A stretch of DNA of 64,000 nt from Paraburkholderia sp. D15 (GCF_029910215.1 NZ_CP110395.1:1178001-1242000); one strand, 5' to 3'; shown: positions 19,213 to 29,583, counted from the first letter of the stretch. Numbers and translations: made by a program. Notes: generated by a model from the sequence alone, not told the origin.

Positions 19213-19241
19213 CAACGGCCTCCGAAGAGGCCGTTGTTTTT
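19213..19241 (+). terminator. Intrinsic terminator after the TetR gene
   Basis: A perfect 10-bp stem (19213-19222 with 19227-19236) has a cgaa tetraloop and is followed by ttttt. It is probably shared in both directions with the convergent phaZ. Confidence 0.9.
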
Positions 19242-19294
19242 GACTACGTGCCGCGCGCACTACGAGGCACGACACATCATCGCGCGCGCGAAAC

Positions 19295-20572
19295 TCACGC
19301 TTCGACTTTTTCCTTCGCAACCTTCGGCGCCTTGTTGTGCGCGAGGATGAAGTCGCGCAGTTGCGGATAGATGATGGTGCGCCAGCGGCGTCCCGAGAAA
19401 ATGCCGTAGTGCCCGCACTTTTCCGCGGTGAAGTGACGCTTGTCCTGTTCCGGAATGCCGGTGCAGAGATCGTGCGCGGCGTAGGTCTGGCCGTCGCCGG
19501 AAATGTCGTCGAGCTCGCCCTCGATCGTGAACAGCGCGGTCTTCGTGATGTCCTGCGGACGCACGCGTTCGCCGGATACGTCCCACGTGCCCTCGGCCAG
19601 ACTGAACTCCTGGAACACCACGCGGATCGTGTCGAGGTAATAGTCGGCGTCCATGTCGAGCACGGCGTTGTACTCGTCGTAGAAACGGCGATGCGCTTCC
19701 GCGTCGTCTTCGTCGCCGCGCAGCAGGCTCTGGTAGTAGTCCCAGTGCGATGCCGCGTGACGTTCCGGATTCATCGCGACGAAACCGGTGTGCTGCAGGA
19801 AGCCCGGATAGACCTTGCGGCCCACGCCCGGGTAGTTCGGCGGCACCGTGAAGATCACGTTGTTCTCGAACCATTGGTGCGAGTGCTGCGTGGCGAGCGA
19901 GTTGACCGAGGTCGGGCTCTTGCGCGCGTCGATCGGGCCACCCATCATCGTCATGGTGCGCGGCGTGTCCTCGCCGCGGCTCGCCATCAGCGAGATGGCG
20001 GCGAGCACCGGCACCGTGGGTTGACACACCGAGATCACGTGCAGATTCTTCGCGCCGATGTGGCGGATGAATTCCTGAATGTACGCGACGTAGTCGTCCA
20101 GACGGAATTCGCCGGCTTCGAGCGGCACCATGCGCGCGTCGATCCAGTCCGTCAGATAGACCTTGTGGTCCTGCAGCAACGTGCGCACGGTGTCGCGCAG
20201 CAGCGTGGCGTGGTGGCCCGACAACGGCGCGCACACCAGCACGATCGGCTCGTCTTTCAATTGGGTAACAGCGTCGCTGTCGTCCGCGAACCGCTTGAAG
20301 CGCATCAGGCGGCAGAACGGCTTCTCGATGATCGTCTGTTCGATGATCGGAATGTTGTGGCCGTCTTTAACGATCTGATGAAGGTTGAACTCGGGCTTTT
20401 CGTAATCCTTGCCGAGCCGGTAGAGCAGTTCGTAACCGGCCGAGAGGCGCGTGGCGCCCGGCACGTAAGCGAGTGGACTGGCGGGATTCGCGAAGGACTT
20501 CGAGGCAGCCTGGGCCCAGGCGGTGAGCGGGCTCAACATGGCCCGCTGGAATTCGTGAAGTTGGTAGAGCAT
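19295..20572 (-). CDS. phaZ: Intracellular polyhydroxyalkanoate depolymerase
   Basis: This enzyme mobilises stored polyhydroxybutyrate granules in the cytoplasm. The 425-residue protein matches the PhaZ1-type intracellular depolymerase, starting MLYQLHEFQRAMLSPL. It has an alpha/beta-hydrolase nucleophile region HVISVCQPTVPVLA, in which a cysteine near residue 183 replaces the serine of a classical lipase box, as in this family. Later blocks include MTMMGGPIDAR, the catalytic Asp region GELDDISG and the His region EKCGHYGIFSGRRW. There is no signal peptide, as expected. A good minus-strand promoter lies about 110 bases upstream. Confidence 0.93.
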   Translation of the reverse strand: MLYQLHEFQRAMLSPLTAWAQAASKSFANPASPLAYVPGATRLSAGYELLYRLGKDYEKPEFNLHQIVKDGHNIPIIEQTIIEKPFCRLMRFKRFADDSDAVTQLKDEPIVLVCAPLSGHHATLLRDTVRTLLQDHKVYLTDWIDARMVPLEAGEFRLDDYVAYIQEFIRHIGAKNLHVISVCQPTVPVLAAISLMASRGEDTPRTMTMMGGPIDARKSPTSVNSLATQHSHQWFENNVIFTVPPNYPGVGRKVYPGFLQHTGFVAMNPERHAASHWDYYQSLLRGDEDDAEAHRRFYDEYNAVLDMDADYYLDTIRVVFQEFSLAEGTWDVSGERVRPQDITKTALFTIEGELDDISGDGQTYAAHDLCTGIPEQDKRHFTAEKCGHYGIFSGRRWRTIIYPQLRDFILAHNKAPKVAKEKVEA

Positions 20573-20682
20573 CGGTGCTCCGTTTGTAAGCGGTTCGCAT
20601 GGGGCTTCGCAAACACGCGTGTGGCGTTGCGGCGGGCCGAAATGGTTGTGGGCACATCGATTTTCGGCCAACAATCCGATCG

Positions 20683-20711
20683 ATCATATCGAACAAAGCG
20701 TACTTGTGCAA
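20683..20711 (-). promoter_or_regulatory. Sigma-70 promoter of phaZ
   Basis: On the minus strand the -35 TTGCAC (20711-20706) and -10 TATGAT (20688-20683) are separated by exactly 17 bp. The leader to the phaZ ATG is about 105 bases. Confidence 0.8.
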
Positions 20712-20753
20712 TGCAGCAATTCACGTACTTCATGCACGCGAATTGTCATTAAA

Positions 20754-22736
20754 TCATGCTACTGGCGATGTTGCTGCGCCGCTATCGGGAGTTGCCGCAG
20801 CATCAAGTTCCGCGTCGCCGCTGCCGTTATGGGGCGGCTGGCCGGTGGCCTGGGCCATCTGCTGTTCGTGCTTCATCAGGTTCAGGCCGGTGTGCACCAG
20901 CGCGACGTGCGAGAACGCCTGCGGGAAATTGCCCACCAGGCGTTTCGCCGCGGGGTCGTATTCCTCGGCGAGCAGGCCGACGTCGTTGCACAGCGCGAGC
21001 AGCCGCTCGTACATCGCGATCGCTTCGTCGACGCGGCCTTGCAGCGCGAGGTTGTCCACCATCCAGAACGAGCAGGCGAGGAAGGTGCCTTCGCCGGGCG
21101 GCAGGCCGTCGTCGAATTCGGTGGTGCGGTAGCGCATCACGAAGCCGTCGTGCATCAGGTCGCGCTCGATCGCCGCGACCGTGCCCTTCACACGGGAATC
21201 TTCCGGCGGCAGGAAACCGACCATCGGCATCAGCAGCACGCTGGCGTCGAGCTGATCGCTGCCGTACGACTGCGCGAACGCGTTGAGCGTCGGGTTCCAC
21301 GCCTTGTCGCAGACTTCCGCGTGGATCGTCGCGCGGGTGGCGCGCCATGCGTCGAGCGGGCCGTCGAGCTTGAACATGTCCGCCGAGCGGATCGCGCGGT
21401 CGTACGCGACCCACGCCATCACCTTCGAGAACGTGAAGTGCTGGCGGCCGCCGCGCGTTTCCCAGATGCCTTCGTCGGGCTCCTGCCAGATCGTGTCGAG
21501 GTGGCTGAGCAGCGCGCGCTGCACGTTCCACGCGGTGTCGTCCGCCTGCAGGCCGCCGACGCGCGCCAGATGCAGCGCGTTCATCACTTCGCCGTACACG
21601 TCGAGCTGACGCTGGCCGACCGCGTTGTTGCCGATGCGTACCGGCTTCGCGTCCTGATAGCCCGGCAGCCAGTCGATCTCGAACTCGGGCAGACGCCGCT
21701 CGCCGGCGATCCCGTACATGATCTGCAACTGATCCGGCGCGCCGGCCATCACGCGGCCGAGCCAGCTGCGCCATGCGCGCGCTTCGTCGTAGTAGCCGCC
21801 GCGCATCATCGCGAGCAGGGTGATGGTCGCGTCGCGCAGCCAGCAGTAGCGATAGTCCCAGTTGCGCGTGCCGCCGAGCTGTTCCGGCAGCGATGTGGTG
21901 GGCGCCGCCACGATGCCGCCGGTCGGCTCGTAGGCGAGCGCCTTCAGCGTGATCAGCGAGCGGCGGATCGGCTCGGCCCAGCGTCCTTCGACGGTGCTGC
22001 GCGCGGACCATTCGAGCCAGTGATTTTCGGTGCGCGCGAGCGACGTGTGCGGATCGCGCGCGGGCGGAATGCGCAGATGCGACGGCGCGTAGGCCAGCGA
22101 GAAGGGCACGCGCTCGCCCTCGCTGACGGTGAAGTCGGCGACCGTCTTCATGTCTTCGCCGCGCAGCTCGACCGGCGTGCGCAGCACCGCGGTGTCCGGC
22201 CCGACGATCGCCTTGACGCCGCTATCGTGTTTCAGGCGGTCGACCCATGGAATCGAGAAGCCGTAGTCGAAGCGCAGCACCAGTTCCATCCGCATCTTCA
22301 CGGTGCCGCGCCGGCCGACGACGATGCGCACCATCTCCGACCAGCCGTTGCCGGGCGGCATGAAGTCGATCAGGGTGACGGCGCCGTCGGGGGTCTCGAA
22401 ATCGGTTTCGAGGATCAGCGTTTCGCCGCGATAGCGGCGCGTGACGGTGATCTTCGCGGCGGCGTCTGCTGGGGCGTCATGAGCGGTGCTGTTGTTGCCG
22501 CGCGGCGTGGCGCCGGTGTTTGCGCCGGCTTGCGCGTCCGCGCCAGCGTTGGCCCTTGTGTCCAGGACCGGCGCGATCAGCCAGCGGCCGTTTTCCGGCG
22601 TGCCGAGCAGCGCGGCGAAACACGCGCCGGAGTCGAAGCGCGGCCAGCAGAGCCAGTCGATGGAGCCGTCGCGGGAGACGAGCGCGGCCGTGTGGCCGTC
22701 GCCGATGAGTGCGTAGTCTTCGATAAGTGCGGGCAT
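20754..22736 (-). CDS. Glycoside hydrolase family 15 protein (glucoamylase/trehalase-like)
   Basis: A 660-residue protein with the two-part layout of bacterial GH15 enzymes: an N-terminal beta-sandwich starting with IEDYALIGDGHTAALVSRDGSIDWLCWPRFDS, then an (alpha/alpha)6 barrel. Barrel motifs are GGTRNWDYRYCWLRDA (substrate site), EGIWETRGGRQHFTFSKVM with a likely general-acid Glu, and GLLAEEYDP with the likely general-base Glu. Characterised relatives act on alpha-glucans or trehalose; the substrate here is not fixed. Residues about 60-90 form an Ala/Gly/Asn-rich insertion, and the C terminus (about 40 residues) is also low-complexity. There is no signal peptide, so it is probably cytosolic. 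Confidence 0.88.
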   Translation of the reverse strand: MPALIEDYALIGDGHTAALVSRDGSIDWLCWPRFDSGACFAALLGTPENGRWLIAPVLDTRANAGADAQAGANTGATPRGNNSTAHDAPADAAAKITVTRRYRGETLILETDFETPDGAVTLIDFMPPGNGWSEMVRIVVGRRGTVKMRMELVLRFDYGFSIPWVDRLKHDSGVKAIVGPDTAVLRTPVELRGEDMKTVADFTVSEGERVPFSLAYAPSHLRIPPARDPHTSLARTENHWLEWSARSTVEGRWAEPIRRSLITLKALAYEPTGGIVAAPTTSLPEQLGGTRNWDYRYCWLRDATITLLAMMRGGYYDEARAWRSWLGRVMAGAPDQLQIMYGIAGERRLPEFEIDWLPGYQDAKPVRIGNNAVGQRQLDVYGEVMNALHLARVGGLQADDTAWNVQRALLSHLDTIWQEPDEGIWETRGGRQHFTFSKVMAWVAYDRAIRSADMFKLDGPLDAWRATRATIHAEVCDKAWNPTLNAFAQSYGSDQLDASVLLMPMVGFLPPEDSRVKGTVAAIERDLMHDGFVMRYRTTEFDDGLPPGEGTFLACSFWMVDNLALQGRVDEAIAMYERLLALCNDVGLLAEEYDPAAKRLVGNFPQAFSHVALVHTGLNLMKHEQQMAQATGQPPHNGSGDAELDAAATPDSGAATSPVA

Positions 22737-22848
22737 GGCGTAGCGTGTCAGATTGTCGCGCGGCGAGTGCCGCCGCGCTGGAAGTCTCGGTTAATACCGG
22801 ACTCGCGTAATGCGCATTGGTTCAGTGTGCAATACCGCAAAACGCGGG

Positions 22849-22878
22849 TTGGTAAATTGTCAAATCACTACCTACAAT
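22849..22878 (+). promoter_or_regulatory. Candidate promoter of the 81-aa gene
   Basis: The boxes TTGGTA (22849-22854) and TACAAT (22873-22878) are 18 bp apart. The leader to the ATG at 22969 is about 85 bases. Confidence 0.6.
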
Positions 22879-22968
22879 CGGAGATTCGAGCCGATGCCCG
22901 GCACCGTCCGGATCGTGATCGGCCTTTGTCCATGGCGCATACAGACGCCGCTTCCGAGGACCCGAACG

Positions 22969-23214
22969 ATGCTGAACCCGTCGAAAAACGATTGCATCAC
23001 GATACTCTCGGCCGCCAGCAAACTGGCCGACGATTCGATGCTGCCGCTCGATCATGGCCGCCTCGGCCTGACCCGCAACGGCATGTTGACGGCCATGGCC
23101 TTCCTGGTCGAACGAGCCTGCTTCCGGCGTTATCAGGAAGGCGACGGACACTATGCGGTTGGCGGATTGTCGTTGCAGGGGCGTTTGCGGCTCGAACAGC
23201 TTTCGAACGGCTGA
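22969..23214 (+). CDS. Hypothetical protein (81 aa)
   Basis: I do not recognise the family. The ATG at 22969 is preceded by GAGGA at about 8 bases, and a plausible promoter lies upstream. The frame is open 53 codons further, but without an initiation signal. The protein is compact and probably helical (SAASKLADDSM, then LTAMAFLVERACFRRYQ) with a polar beta-like end (DGHYAVGGLSLQGRLRLEQL). It has no membrane segment or signal peptide. It could be a small DNA- or protein-binding module, but nothing visible decides this. Confidence 0.65.
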   Translation: MLNPSKNDCITILSAASKLADDSMLPLDHGRLGLTRNGMLTAMAFLVERACFRRYQEGDGHYAVGGLSLQGRLRLEQLSNG

Positions 23215-23303
23215 CTGTTCGAGGCGCGCTGCGCTCACTGCAAGGCAAACTGCGGGACCGGTCGCATCCGGCTGCGTGCGCGATTCACGAGAGAAAAGAT
23301 GAA

Positions 23304-23349
23304 GAAGGGACGTACCCGGGCCAGTCCGCGCCCGGTTGTGCGTCCCTTC
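23304..23349. terminator. Hairpin between convergent small genes
   Basis: Arms gaagggacg (23304-23312) and cgtcccttc (23341-23349) pair perfectly, with an inner cccgggc/gcccgg pairing. It lies between the 81-aa gene and the convergent DUF3096 gene, so it could terminate either. There is no long T tract. Confidence 0.5.
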
Positions 23350-23423
23350 GTTGCGTCCGCGGGTTGGCGTGCCGTGCTGATGGTCATTCGACGGACACGC
23401 ACGCGAGCGCAACATCGCCGGGA

Positions 23424-23576
23424 CTAGAAATGCGTCGACCCCATGCCGAAGATGCCGATGATGCCGATGATGATCAGATACAGCGCGACGATGTAGTTCA
23501 ACAGACGCGGCATCACGAGAATCAGGATGCCGGCGATCAACGAGACGAGCGGGCCGAGGCTGAGTGTGACGTTCAT
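23424..23576 (-). CDS. DUF3096 family small membrane protein (50 aa)
   Basis: A very short gene on the minus strand. It encodes 50 residues starting MNVTLSLGPLVSLIAG and ending GMGSTHF. Two hydrophobic segments (about residues 7-22 and 28-44) flank a conserved MPRLLNYIVA turn, which is the hallmark of DUF3096, a family of tiny inner-membrane proteins of unknown function. The ribosome binding site GGGAG lies just upstream of the ATG. The length and motif fit the family well. It is transcribed convergently with the 81-aa gene and divergently from the lactonase gene. Confidence 0.82.
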   Translation of the reverse strand: MNVTLSLGPLVSLIAGILILVMPRLLNYIVALYLIIIGIIGIFGMGSTHF

Positions 23577-23876
23577 GAAGACTCCCGTAGTGTGAGATGC
23601 GTAAGACGCGATTGAAAAAATGCCCCGTCAAGCGGGACAATATTTACCGATGCAACTACGCTTTGACATGCAACCACGCACGCGGCGCGACCGGTGACCG
23701 GCCTCGCTGCATGATCCGGCACAACGCTTCTATACTTGTTCGACAGCAAAAAACACGACCGTAAAAACGCTCGCCACGACAACAACGTAATCCATGCAAC
23801 GCTCGACCCATCGCGCGGCAGACCAGAGACACCATTACAACCGACTCACCGAACAAGTCATGTCCAGGAGGTCTCA

Positions 23877-25190
23877 ATGCTTCGTCGTTACCGGGCCGCT
23901 CAGCGCGCCGTCGCGGATTCCATCCTGCCTTGCGTTGCAACACGCACGGCGCGTTCCACTTCCACTTCATCGCGCGCGGGGACTCGAACGCCGCTGCGTT
24001 CTGTCCATTCGATAATAAAAGGTTTCGCGCTCATGGTCTCGATCGTTGCCTCGTCCGCGTTTGCGCAAGATTCCGGCCCGGTCCCCGCCGACGGCGTGTA
24101 CGACATGCTGGTGGGCACCTACACCGGCGGCACGAGCCAGGGTCTCTACGTGTACCGCTTCGACACGAAGACCGGCGAGGCCACGCGCGTATCGGTCGCG
24201 CAGACGGTCAACCCGTCCTATCTCGTGGTGAGCCGCGACCGCCGCTTCGTGTATGCGGTCAACGAACTACCCGGCGATAACGGACCGGCATCGCAGCGCG
24301 GCGGCATCAGCGCCTTCCGCTTCGATGCAGCGAGTGGGCAATTGACGTTCCTGAACAAGGTCTCGTCGGACGGCAACGATCCGTGCTATCTGAGCCTGTC
24401 GCCGGACGGCAAGTATCTGCTGACCGCGAACTACTCGGTGGCGGCCGATCCGGGCGGCAGCTTCGCGGTGTTCCCGTTGCAGGACGACGGCCAGGTCGGC
24501 GCGTCGGTGCTGACCGTGCATCACGAAGGCGGCGGTCCGGTGAAGGGGCGTCAGGACAATTCGCATGTGCACTCCACCGTGTTCTCGCCGGATGGCCACT
24601 ACCTGTTCGCGCAGGACCTCGGCGCCGACAAGCTGTACTCGTATCGCTATACGCCGGACGGCAGCCGCGGCCTGTTCGGTCCGACCGACTGGCGCTATAC
24701 CCAGGAGAAGGCGGGCACCGGTCCGCGGCATCTGGTGTTCGGCGCGAACGGCAAGCAGGCGTATCTGACGAGCGAACTGGCCGGCACGGTCAGCACGTTC
24801 AATTACGACGACGGCAAGCTCACCCAGGTGCAGACCCTCTCGATGACCGAGCCGGGCTTCAAGGGCGCGGTGGGCGGGTCGGCGATTCATCTGTCGCCCG
24901 ACGGGCGCTTCCTGTATGCATCCAATCGCGGCGACGCGAACGAGATCGTGATCTTCTCGGTGGACCCGGCCAATGGTCATCTGAAGAAGATCGGGCATCA
25001 GTCGAGCCTGGGAAAGTCGCCGCGCGAGTTCACGATCGACCCGACCGGCAACTGGCTGATCGTCGGCAATCAGAATAGCGGCAGCGTGTACGTGTTCAGG
25101 CGCGATCAGCAGAGCGGCCTGCTGGAGGCGAACCCGAAGCGGATCGATATCGACTCGCCGGTGGACTTCAAGCTGGTGTCGCCGTCGTAA
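23877..25190 (+). CDS. Lactonase family beta-propeller protein (6-phosphogluconolactonase-like), secreted
   Basis: A 437-residue protein whose mature part is a seven-bladed beta-propeller of the Pgl/YbhE lactonase family. Recurrent blade motifs include LVVSRDRRFVYAVNE, LSLSPDGKYLLTANY, TVFSPDGHYLFAQDLG, and LSPDGRFLYASNRG followed by DPTGNWLIVGNQNS. A signal peptide (GFALMVSIVASSAFAQ) implies export, unlike cytosolic 6-phosphogluconolactonase, so the substrate may be another sugar lactone. The ATG at 23877 has a perfect AGGAGG at 23866-23871, but it puts about 45 residues ahead of the hydrophobic core. An ATG at 24033 with AAAGG upstream would give a normal-length leader. Confidence 0.85.
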   Translation: MLRRYRAAQRAVADSILPCVATRTARSTSTSSRAGTRTPLRSVHSIIKGFALMVSIVASSAFAQDSGPVPADGVYDMLVGTYTGGTSQGLYVYRFDTKTGEATRVSVAQTVNPSYLVVSRDRRFVYAVNELPGDNGPASQRGGISAFRFDAASGQLTFLNKVSSDGNDPCYLSLSPDGKYLLTANYSVAADPGGSFAVFPLQDDGQVGASVLTVHHEGGGPVKGRQDNSHVHSTVFSPDGHYLFAQDLGADKLYSYRYTPDGSRGLFGPTDWRYTQEKAGTGPRHLVFGANGKQAYLTSELAGTVSTFNYDDGKLTQVQTLSMTEPGFKGAVGGSAIHLSPDGRFLYASNRGDANEIVIFSVDPANGHLKKIGHQSSLGKSPREFTIDPTGNWLIVGNQNSGSVYVFRRDQQSGLLEANPKRIDIDSPVDFKLVSPS

Positions 25191-25214
25191 CGCCGAACCT
25201 CCGCGCTGAATGAA

Positions 25215-25255
25215 AAACGGGCCGCTCGAATGACTTCGAGCGGCCCGTTTCGTCA
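25215..25255. terminator. Bidirectional terminator between lactonase gene and ftsK
   Basis: A perfect 16-bp stem (25215-25230 with 25235-25250) has a 4-base loop. It is flanked by an A run on the left and a T run on the right. It lies between the convergent ends of the two genes. Confidence 0.93.
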
Positions 25256-25311
25256 TGGACGGTGACGTTGCAGTTCGCGGGTCGATCTGCCTGTCAACGC
25301 AAGCGTGCGCA

Positions 25312-28300
25312 TCATTCCGCCGGTCCCGGCGCGAGCACTTCACGGCTGCCGTTGATACCCATCGCCGACACCAGCCCGGCCGTTTCCATCTGCTCGACCA
25401 GACGCGCCGCGCGGTTATAGCCGATGCGCAACTGCCGCTGCACCGACGAGATCGACGCGCGCCGCGTGCGTACCACGAAGGCGACCGCTTCGTCGTAGAG
25501 CGGATCGGCTTCCGCTTCGGGCGATTCGCCGAACAGGTCCTGGGACGCGCCGCCTTCGCTGGCCGGGCCATCGAGAATGCCTTCCTCGTATTGCGGCTCG
25601 CCGAACTGCTTCAGATATTCGACGATGCGATGCACTTCCTCGTCCGCGACGAACGCGCCGTGCACACGCTGCGGGTAGCCGGTGCCCGGCGGCAGGAACA
25701 GCATGTCGCCCTGGCCGAGCAGCGACTCCGCGCCCATCTGATCGAGAATCGTGCGCGAGTCGATCTTCGACGATACCTGGAACGCGACGCGCGTCGGAAT
25801 GTTCGCCTTGATGAGGCCGGTGATCACGTCGACCGAAGGCCGCTGCGTGGCGAGAATCAGATGGATGCCGGCGGCGCGCGCCTTCTGCGCGAGGCGCGCG
25901 ATCAGTTCCTCGATCTTCTTGCCGGCCACCATCATCAGGTCGGCCAGCTCGTCGATCACCACCACGATCAGCGGCAGCGGCGCGAGCGGTTCGGGCGCGT
26001 CCGGCGTCAACGAGAACGGGTTGCCGAGCTTCTTGCCCTTGGCTTCGGTGTCGCGGATCTTCTGGTTGAAGCCGGCGAGGTTGCGCACGCCGACCGCGGA
26101 CATCAGCCGGTAGCGTTTCTCCATTTCGCCGACGCACCAGTTCAGCGCGTTGGCCGCGAGCTTCATGTCGGTCACGACCGGCGCGAGCAGATGCGGGATG
26201 CCTTCGTAGACCGAGAGCTCCAGCATCTTCGGATCGATCATGATCAGGCGCACTTCCTCGGGCGTCGCCTTGAAGAGCAGCGAGCAGATCATCGCGTTGA
26301 TCGCCACCGACTTGCCGGAACCCGTCGTGCCCGCCACCAGCATGTGCGGTGCTTTCGCCAGATCGGCGACGACCGGGTGGCCGGTGATGTCCTTGCCCAT
26401 CGCGAGCGTCAGCTGCGAGTGCGAGTTCTGGTAGACGCTCGCTTCGAGAATCTCGGAGAGGCGGATGGTCTGCCGCTTCGCATTCGGCAGTTCGAGGCCC
26501 ATGCAGGTCTTGCCGGGAATCGTTTCGACCACGCGGATCGACGTGAGGCCGAGGCCGCGCGACAGATCCTTCATCAGGCCGACAATCTGGCTGCCGCGCA
26601 CGCCGAGCGCGGGTTCGACTTCGAAGCGCGTGATCACCGGACCGGCGGAGGCGCCGACCACGGTGACCGGCACCTTGAATTCCTGCAGACGCTGTTCGAT
26701 CAGCAGGCCGGTTTCGATCAGCGCATCCTCGGAGACGGTTTCGACGTCGATGTCGGCGGGCGCGAGCAGATCGAGCGTCGGCAGTTCGACCATCGATGCG
26801 GCGGGGGCGCGGAATTCGAAGCCGTTCGCCGGGGCGTGACCGCGTATGGGCGGGCGGGACGCGGGCGGGTCCTGGGGCTCGGCGATCGGCGCGGGAGCGG
26901 GCGCGGCCGGTTGTGGGGCTGGCGATGTGGGTGTTGCCTGGGTGCCTTCGGTGAGCTGAGGCGCGAAGGCTTGTGGCGCGGATGCCGCAGACTCAGCCGG
27001 GAGGGCAGGGGGCTGCACATCCGTTGCCTGGTCGGCCCAGGGCGGCACGCTTTCAGACGACGCGGCACGCGACGAGGCGGCCGCGTCGATGCTTTCCCAA
27101 GGCACGAGCGTCTTGTCGATGACGAGTTCGGCAAGCGGCGTTGCGGGTGTAGCCGTTGCGACCGTTGCGACGGCGGTTGCGGCTGCGGCTGCGGCTGCGG
27201 CTGCGGACGGCGAAGTGCCGTCGGCGAATGCGGACGCGTCCTCCGGGATGTCGTCCTCTTGCAGGCGAGCCGCGAAGATCTGGAACGGCGTCGGCGTGAC
27301 GACGGGTGTCGCGGGTTTCGGCGTGGGGATCTCGAATGACGCGGGCGCCGTCGTGATGGCTGGCGTAATCGTCGCTGCCGATTCGAGTGTTGGCTTGGGT
27401 GCGAGCGCTTCCGCTGCCGTTGCCGCTGATGCTGCTGGAAGTGCCGACATCGGCGCGGGCGCGGAGACGGACTCAAACGTCGGCGCGTACTCGACCCCTG
27501 GCGCGGTTGCCGGCGTAGAGATTGGCGCGGCCGCAGCGATGGACCCAAGCACCGGTGCGGATTCCGCGACCGACGCAGATAAAGACTCCGATACGGATTC
27601 AGCCACCGGCGCAGATGCCGTCACCGACGCCGGTGCGAACGATGGCGTCGTGTTCAACGACGGCACGGCAGTCAACGGCGGTTGAACGACTGCCGGTTCG
27701 ATCGGCCATTGCATGACCTGATCGGCGTCGTCTTCAACTGACGCATCGAATGCGTCGTTGGTGGATGGCGTGCCGGCGTTCGTCGCATGCGTTGTTTCAG
27801 GCTGCAACGTGTCAGGCGCCGGTTGTGTCGCATGATCGAACGACGTCGCGGCCATGGGCTCGGCAGTGGCTGTCGATGCCGTAGTCGCGGCGGTTGCCGC
27901 TGCCGCTGCCATCACCGATGCCGCTGCAACCGCCGTCTGCACCGCATGCACGTCAGGCGTTCCATGCGACGTCCCAAGCGGCGTCTCTACCGGCGTCGCG
28001 AACGACGTCTCCGCGCGCGCGGTATCGAATGACGACATCGCGACACTCATCGGCGGCGTGGTGAGTTTCGCGTGTTCCGCGCCGCTGGTTCGCGCAAGGC
28101 TCACGCCAGCGATATCCGTCCAGCGCGCGGTGTTCTCGGCGATGCTGCGCAAGGTCTCCTCGACGCTTGCGGGCGGCGTGACTTTCTGCGCGCCCTGCAT
28201 CGTCCGCGAATAGGGGGGCGACGGAGGACGACGTACGCCCGCGCTCGACGGCGCAGTGTCCGCACGCGATGTCGCCGGGAGCGGTTGACGCGGCATCGGC

Positions 28301-29454
28301 GCGCGCTGGAGCGGCGTGGACGGCGTAACGGGATTGATCGAATGGAGCGAATTCGGCGACGCCGGGGCGCCACGTCCCGCTTCGACGGAGGTCTGTCTGG
28401 CGGAAGCGGAAGCAGAAGCGGAAACCTGATTAAACGCCGTACCCGCCAAACTACCGGCGGCGCCACTCGGCACGGTGCGCGCCGCATCCATCGGACGCGC
28501 ATTTTTCATCGCGCTGCCGACCGGTACGCCGGCACGATCGACAGGATTCGCGCTGCCCGCCGGCCGCGCCGAAGCCAACGCCCCACCGGCACCCCGTCCC
28601 GCCACATCCCCGGTCCGCGCCTCGCGCAGCCAACCGGCCGGCGCAACCGGCTCGGCCGGCATCCACGCAGCGGCCTTATCCGTATTCGCAACCGATGCAG
28701 CCGACGCCGCCATCGGCGTCTGCCGCGGCGGCGTGATAGCGCCCGTACGCAACACCGGCTCAGCCTGCGCCGCACGGCCTCGCGCGGACGTCGCCCCGGC
28801 ACGCCAGCTCGCGCTCGCCTGGCGCGTCGCCGCTTCTCTCGCGGCGGCTTCCCTCGCCGTCGCCGCGCCGGCACCCGCCGCCGCTTCCGCGCCACGGCCG
28901 CGCGCGGGCGGACGCCACACGGTCGGCCGCGCATAACGCCCGTTGGTTTTCGGCGCCATCGTGTTGACCGCGCCCGAACCCGGCGACGACAACCCATGCG
29001 ACGACAGCCCCTGCGACATCGGCCCATCGTCGATGCTGCGATGACGGCGCGCTTCCTCGTCGCGCTTCGCCAGTCCGCGCGACAGACCCAGCCCGAACGC
29101 GGCATCCGCCCACGACGCGAAATCGCGCCAGCGGAAATCGATCAGCCACGGCAGGCTGATGCCGAACAGCGCCAGCGCCGCGAGCGGTGTGCCGATGTGT
29201 CCGAGCAGATGACCGAAGCCCGCGGCCAGCGCGTGCCCGAAGCCATTCACGCCGGTCACGTCGATCAGCGACGCCTCCAGCGTGCAGCTCGCCACCAGCA
29301 CGCAGACGAAGCCGAGCCACAGCCGGATCGTGCCGGGACCGCGCAGGCCCGCGCCGCCCGGCAATACCGACTTCACGAGACGCCACAAAAGAGGAAGGAA
29401 CCAGACGGCCGACCCGCCGAACCAGCCGAAAACTACCGTGTGCATGCTAGACAT
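25312..29454 (-). CDS. ftsK: DNA translocase FtsK with very long linker
   Basis: FtsK anchors at the division septum and pumps DNA so that chromosome dimers are resolved at dif by XerCD. The N terminus has about three membrane segments up to residue 115. Residues about 125-885 are a very long Ala/Pro/Thr/Ser-rich linker. The motor follows: [15 protein letters not shown] starts it, Walker A is GTTGSGKS near 1043, and Walker B is [13 protein letters not shown] near 1170. The C-terminal gamma winged helix (about 1318-1380) carries [28 protein letters not shown], which reads KOPS sites. At 1380 residues it matches the large FtsK class. The start is uncertain: ATG at 29454, with TTG 29457 and ATG 29445 as alternatives and no clear ribosome binding site. 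Confidence 0.93.
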   Translation of the reverse strand: MSSMHTVVFGWFGGSAVWFLPLLWRLVKSVLPGGAGLRGPGTIRLWLGFVCVLVASCTLEASLIDVTGVNGFGHALAAGFGHLLGHIGTPLAALALFGISLPWLIDFRWRDFASWADAAFGLGLSRGLAKRDEEARRHRSIDDGPMSQGLSSHGLSSPGSGAVNTMAPKTNGRYARPTVWRPPARGRGAEAAAGAGAATAREAAAREAATRQASASWRAGATSARGRAAQAEPVLRTGAITPPRQTPMAASAASVANTDKAAAWMPAEPVAPAGWLREARTGDVAGRGAGGALASARPAGSANPVDRAGVPVGSAMKNARPMDAARTVPSGAAGSLAGTAFNQVSASASASARQTSVEAGRGAPASPNSLHSINPVTPSTPLQRAPMPRQPLPATSRADTAPSSAGVRRPPSPPYSRTMQGAQKVTPPASVEETLRSIAENTARWTDIAGVSLARTSGAEHAKLTTPPMSVAMSSFDTARAETSFATPVETPLGTSHGTPDVHAVQTAVAAASVMAAAAATAATTASTATAEPMAATSFDHATQPAPDTLQPETTHATNAGTPSTNDAFDASVEDDADQVMQWPIEPAVVQPPLTAVPSLNTTPSFAPASVTASAPVAESVSESLSASVAESAPVLGSIAAAAPISTPATAPGVEYAPTFESVSAPAPMSALPAASAATAAEALAPKPTLESAATITPAITTAPASFEIPTPKPATPVVTPTPFQIFAARLQEDDIPEDASAFADGTSPSAAAAAAAAATAVATVATATPATPLAELVIDKTLVPWESIDAAASSRAASSESVPPWADQATDVQPPALPAESAASAPQAFAPQLTEGTQATPTSPAPQPAAPAPAPIAEPQDPPASRPPIRGHAPANGFEFRAPAASMVELPTLDLLAPADIDVETVSEDALIETGLLIEQRLQEFKVPVTVVGASAGPVITRFEVEPALGVRGSQIVGLMKDLSRGLGLTSIRVVETIPGKTCMGLELPNAKRQTIRLSEILEASVYQNSHSQLTLAMGKDITGHPVVADLAKAPHMLVAGTTGSGKSVAINAMICSLLFKATPEEVRLIMIDPKMLELSVYEGIPHLLAPVVTDMKLAANALNWCVGEMEKRYRLMSAVGVRNLAGFNQKIRDTEAKGKKLGNPFSLTPDAPEPLAPLPLIVVVIDELADLMMVAGKKIEELIARLAQKARAAGIHLILATQRPSVDVITGLIKANIPTRVAFQVSSKIDSRTILDQMGAESLLGQGDMLFLPPGTGYPQRVHGAFVADEEVHRIVEYLKQFGEPQYEEGILDGPASEGGASQDLFGESPEAEADPLYDEAVAFVVRTRRASISSVQRQLRIGYNRAARLVEQMETAGLVSAMGINGSREVLAPGPAE
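27179..27210. repeat. ggctgc hexamer repeat inside ftsK
   Basis: About five copies of the 6-base unit ggctgc encode a run of alanines in the FtsK linker. This is a slippage-prone microsatellite. Its length change in units of six keeps the frame. Confidence 0.8.
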
Positions 29455-29583
29455 CAACGAATGACGGACCCGCGAAAACGCAATCCGTCGAGTTTAAACC
29501 GGCGAAGCGCGTGGCTTCGAAGGCGGACGCAAGCGGGCTTGCGTCGCAAGGGAGGAGGGCGCGATCCGCGAGCCGCGCGTGGG

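Noticed and set aside
20619..23615. Plus-strand frame of almost 1000 codons across phaZ upstream, GH15 and the small genes
   Set aside because: It crosses several independent genes and promoters, and its translation shows no recognisable domain.
25255..27339. Plus-strand frame of about 690 codons opposite ftsK
   Set aside because: It starts inside the terminator region, is Arg/Asp/Gly-rich with no domain, and overlaps the FtsK motor domain.
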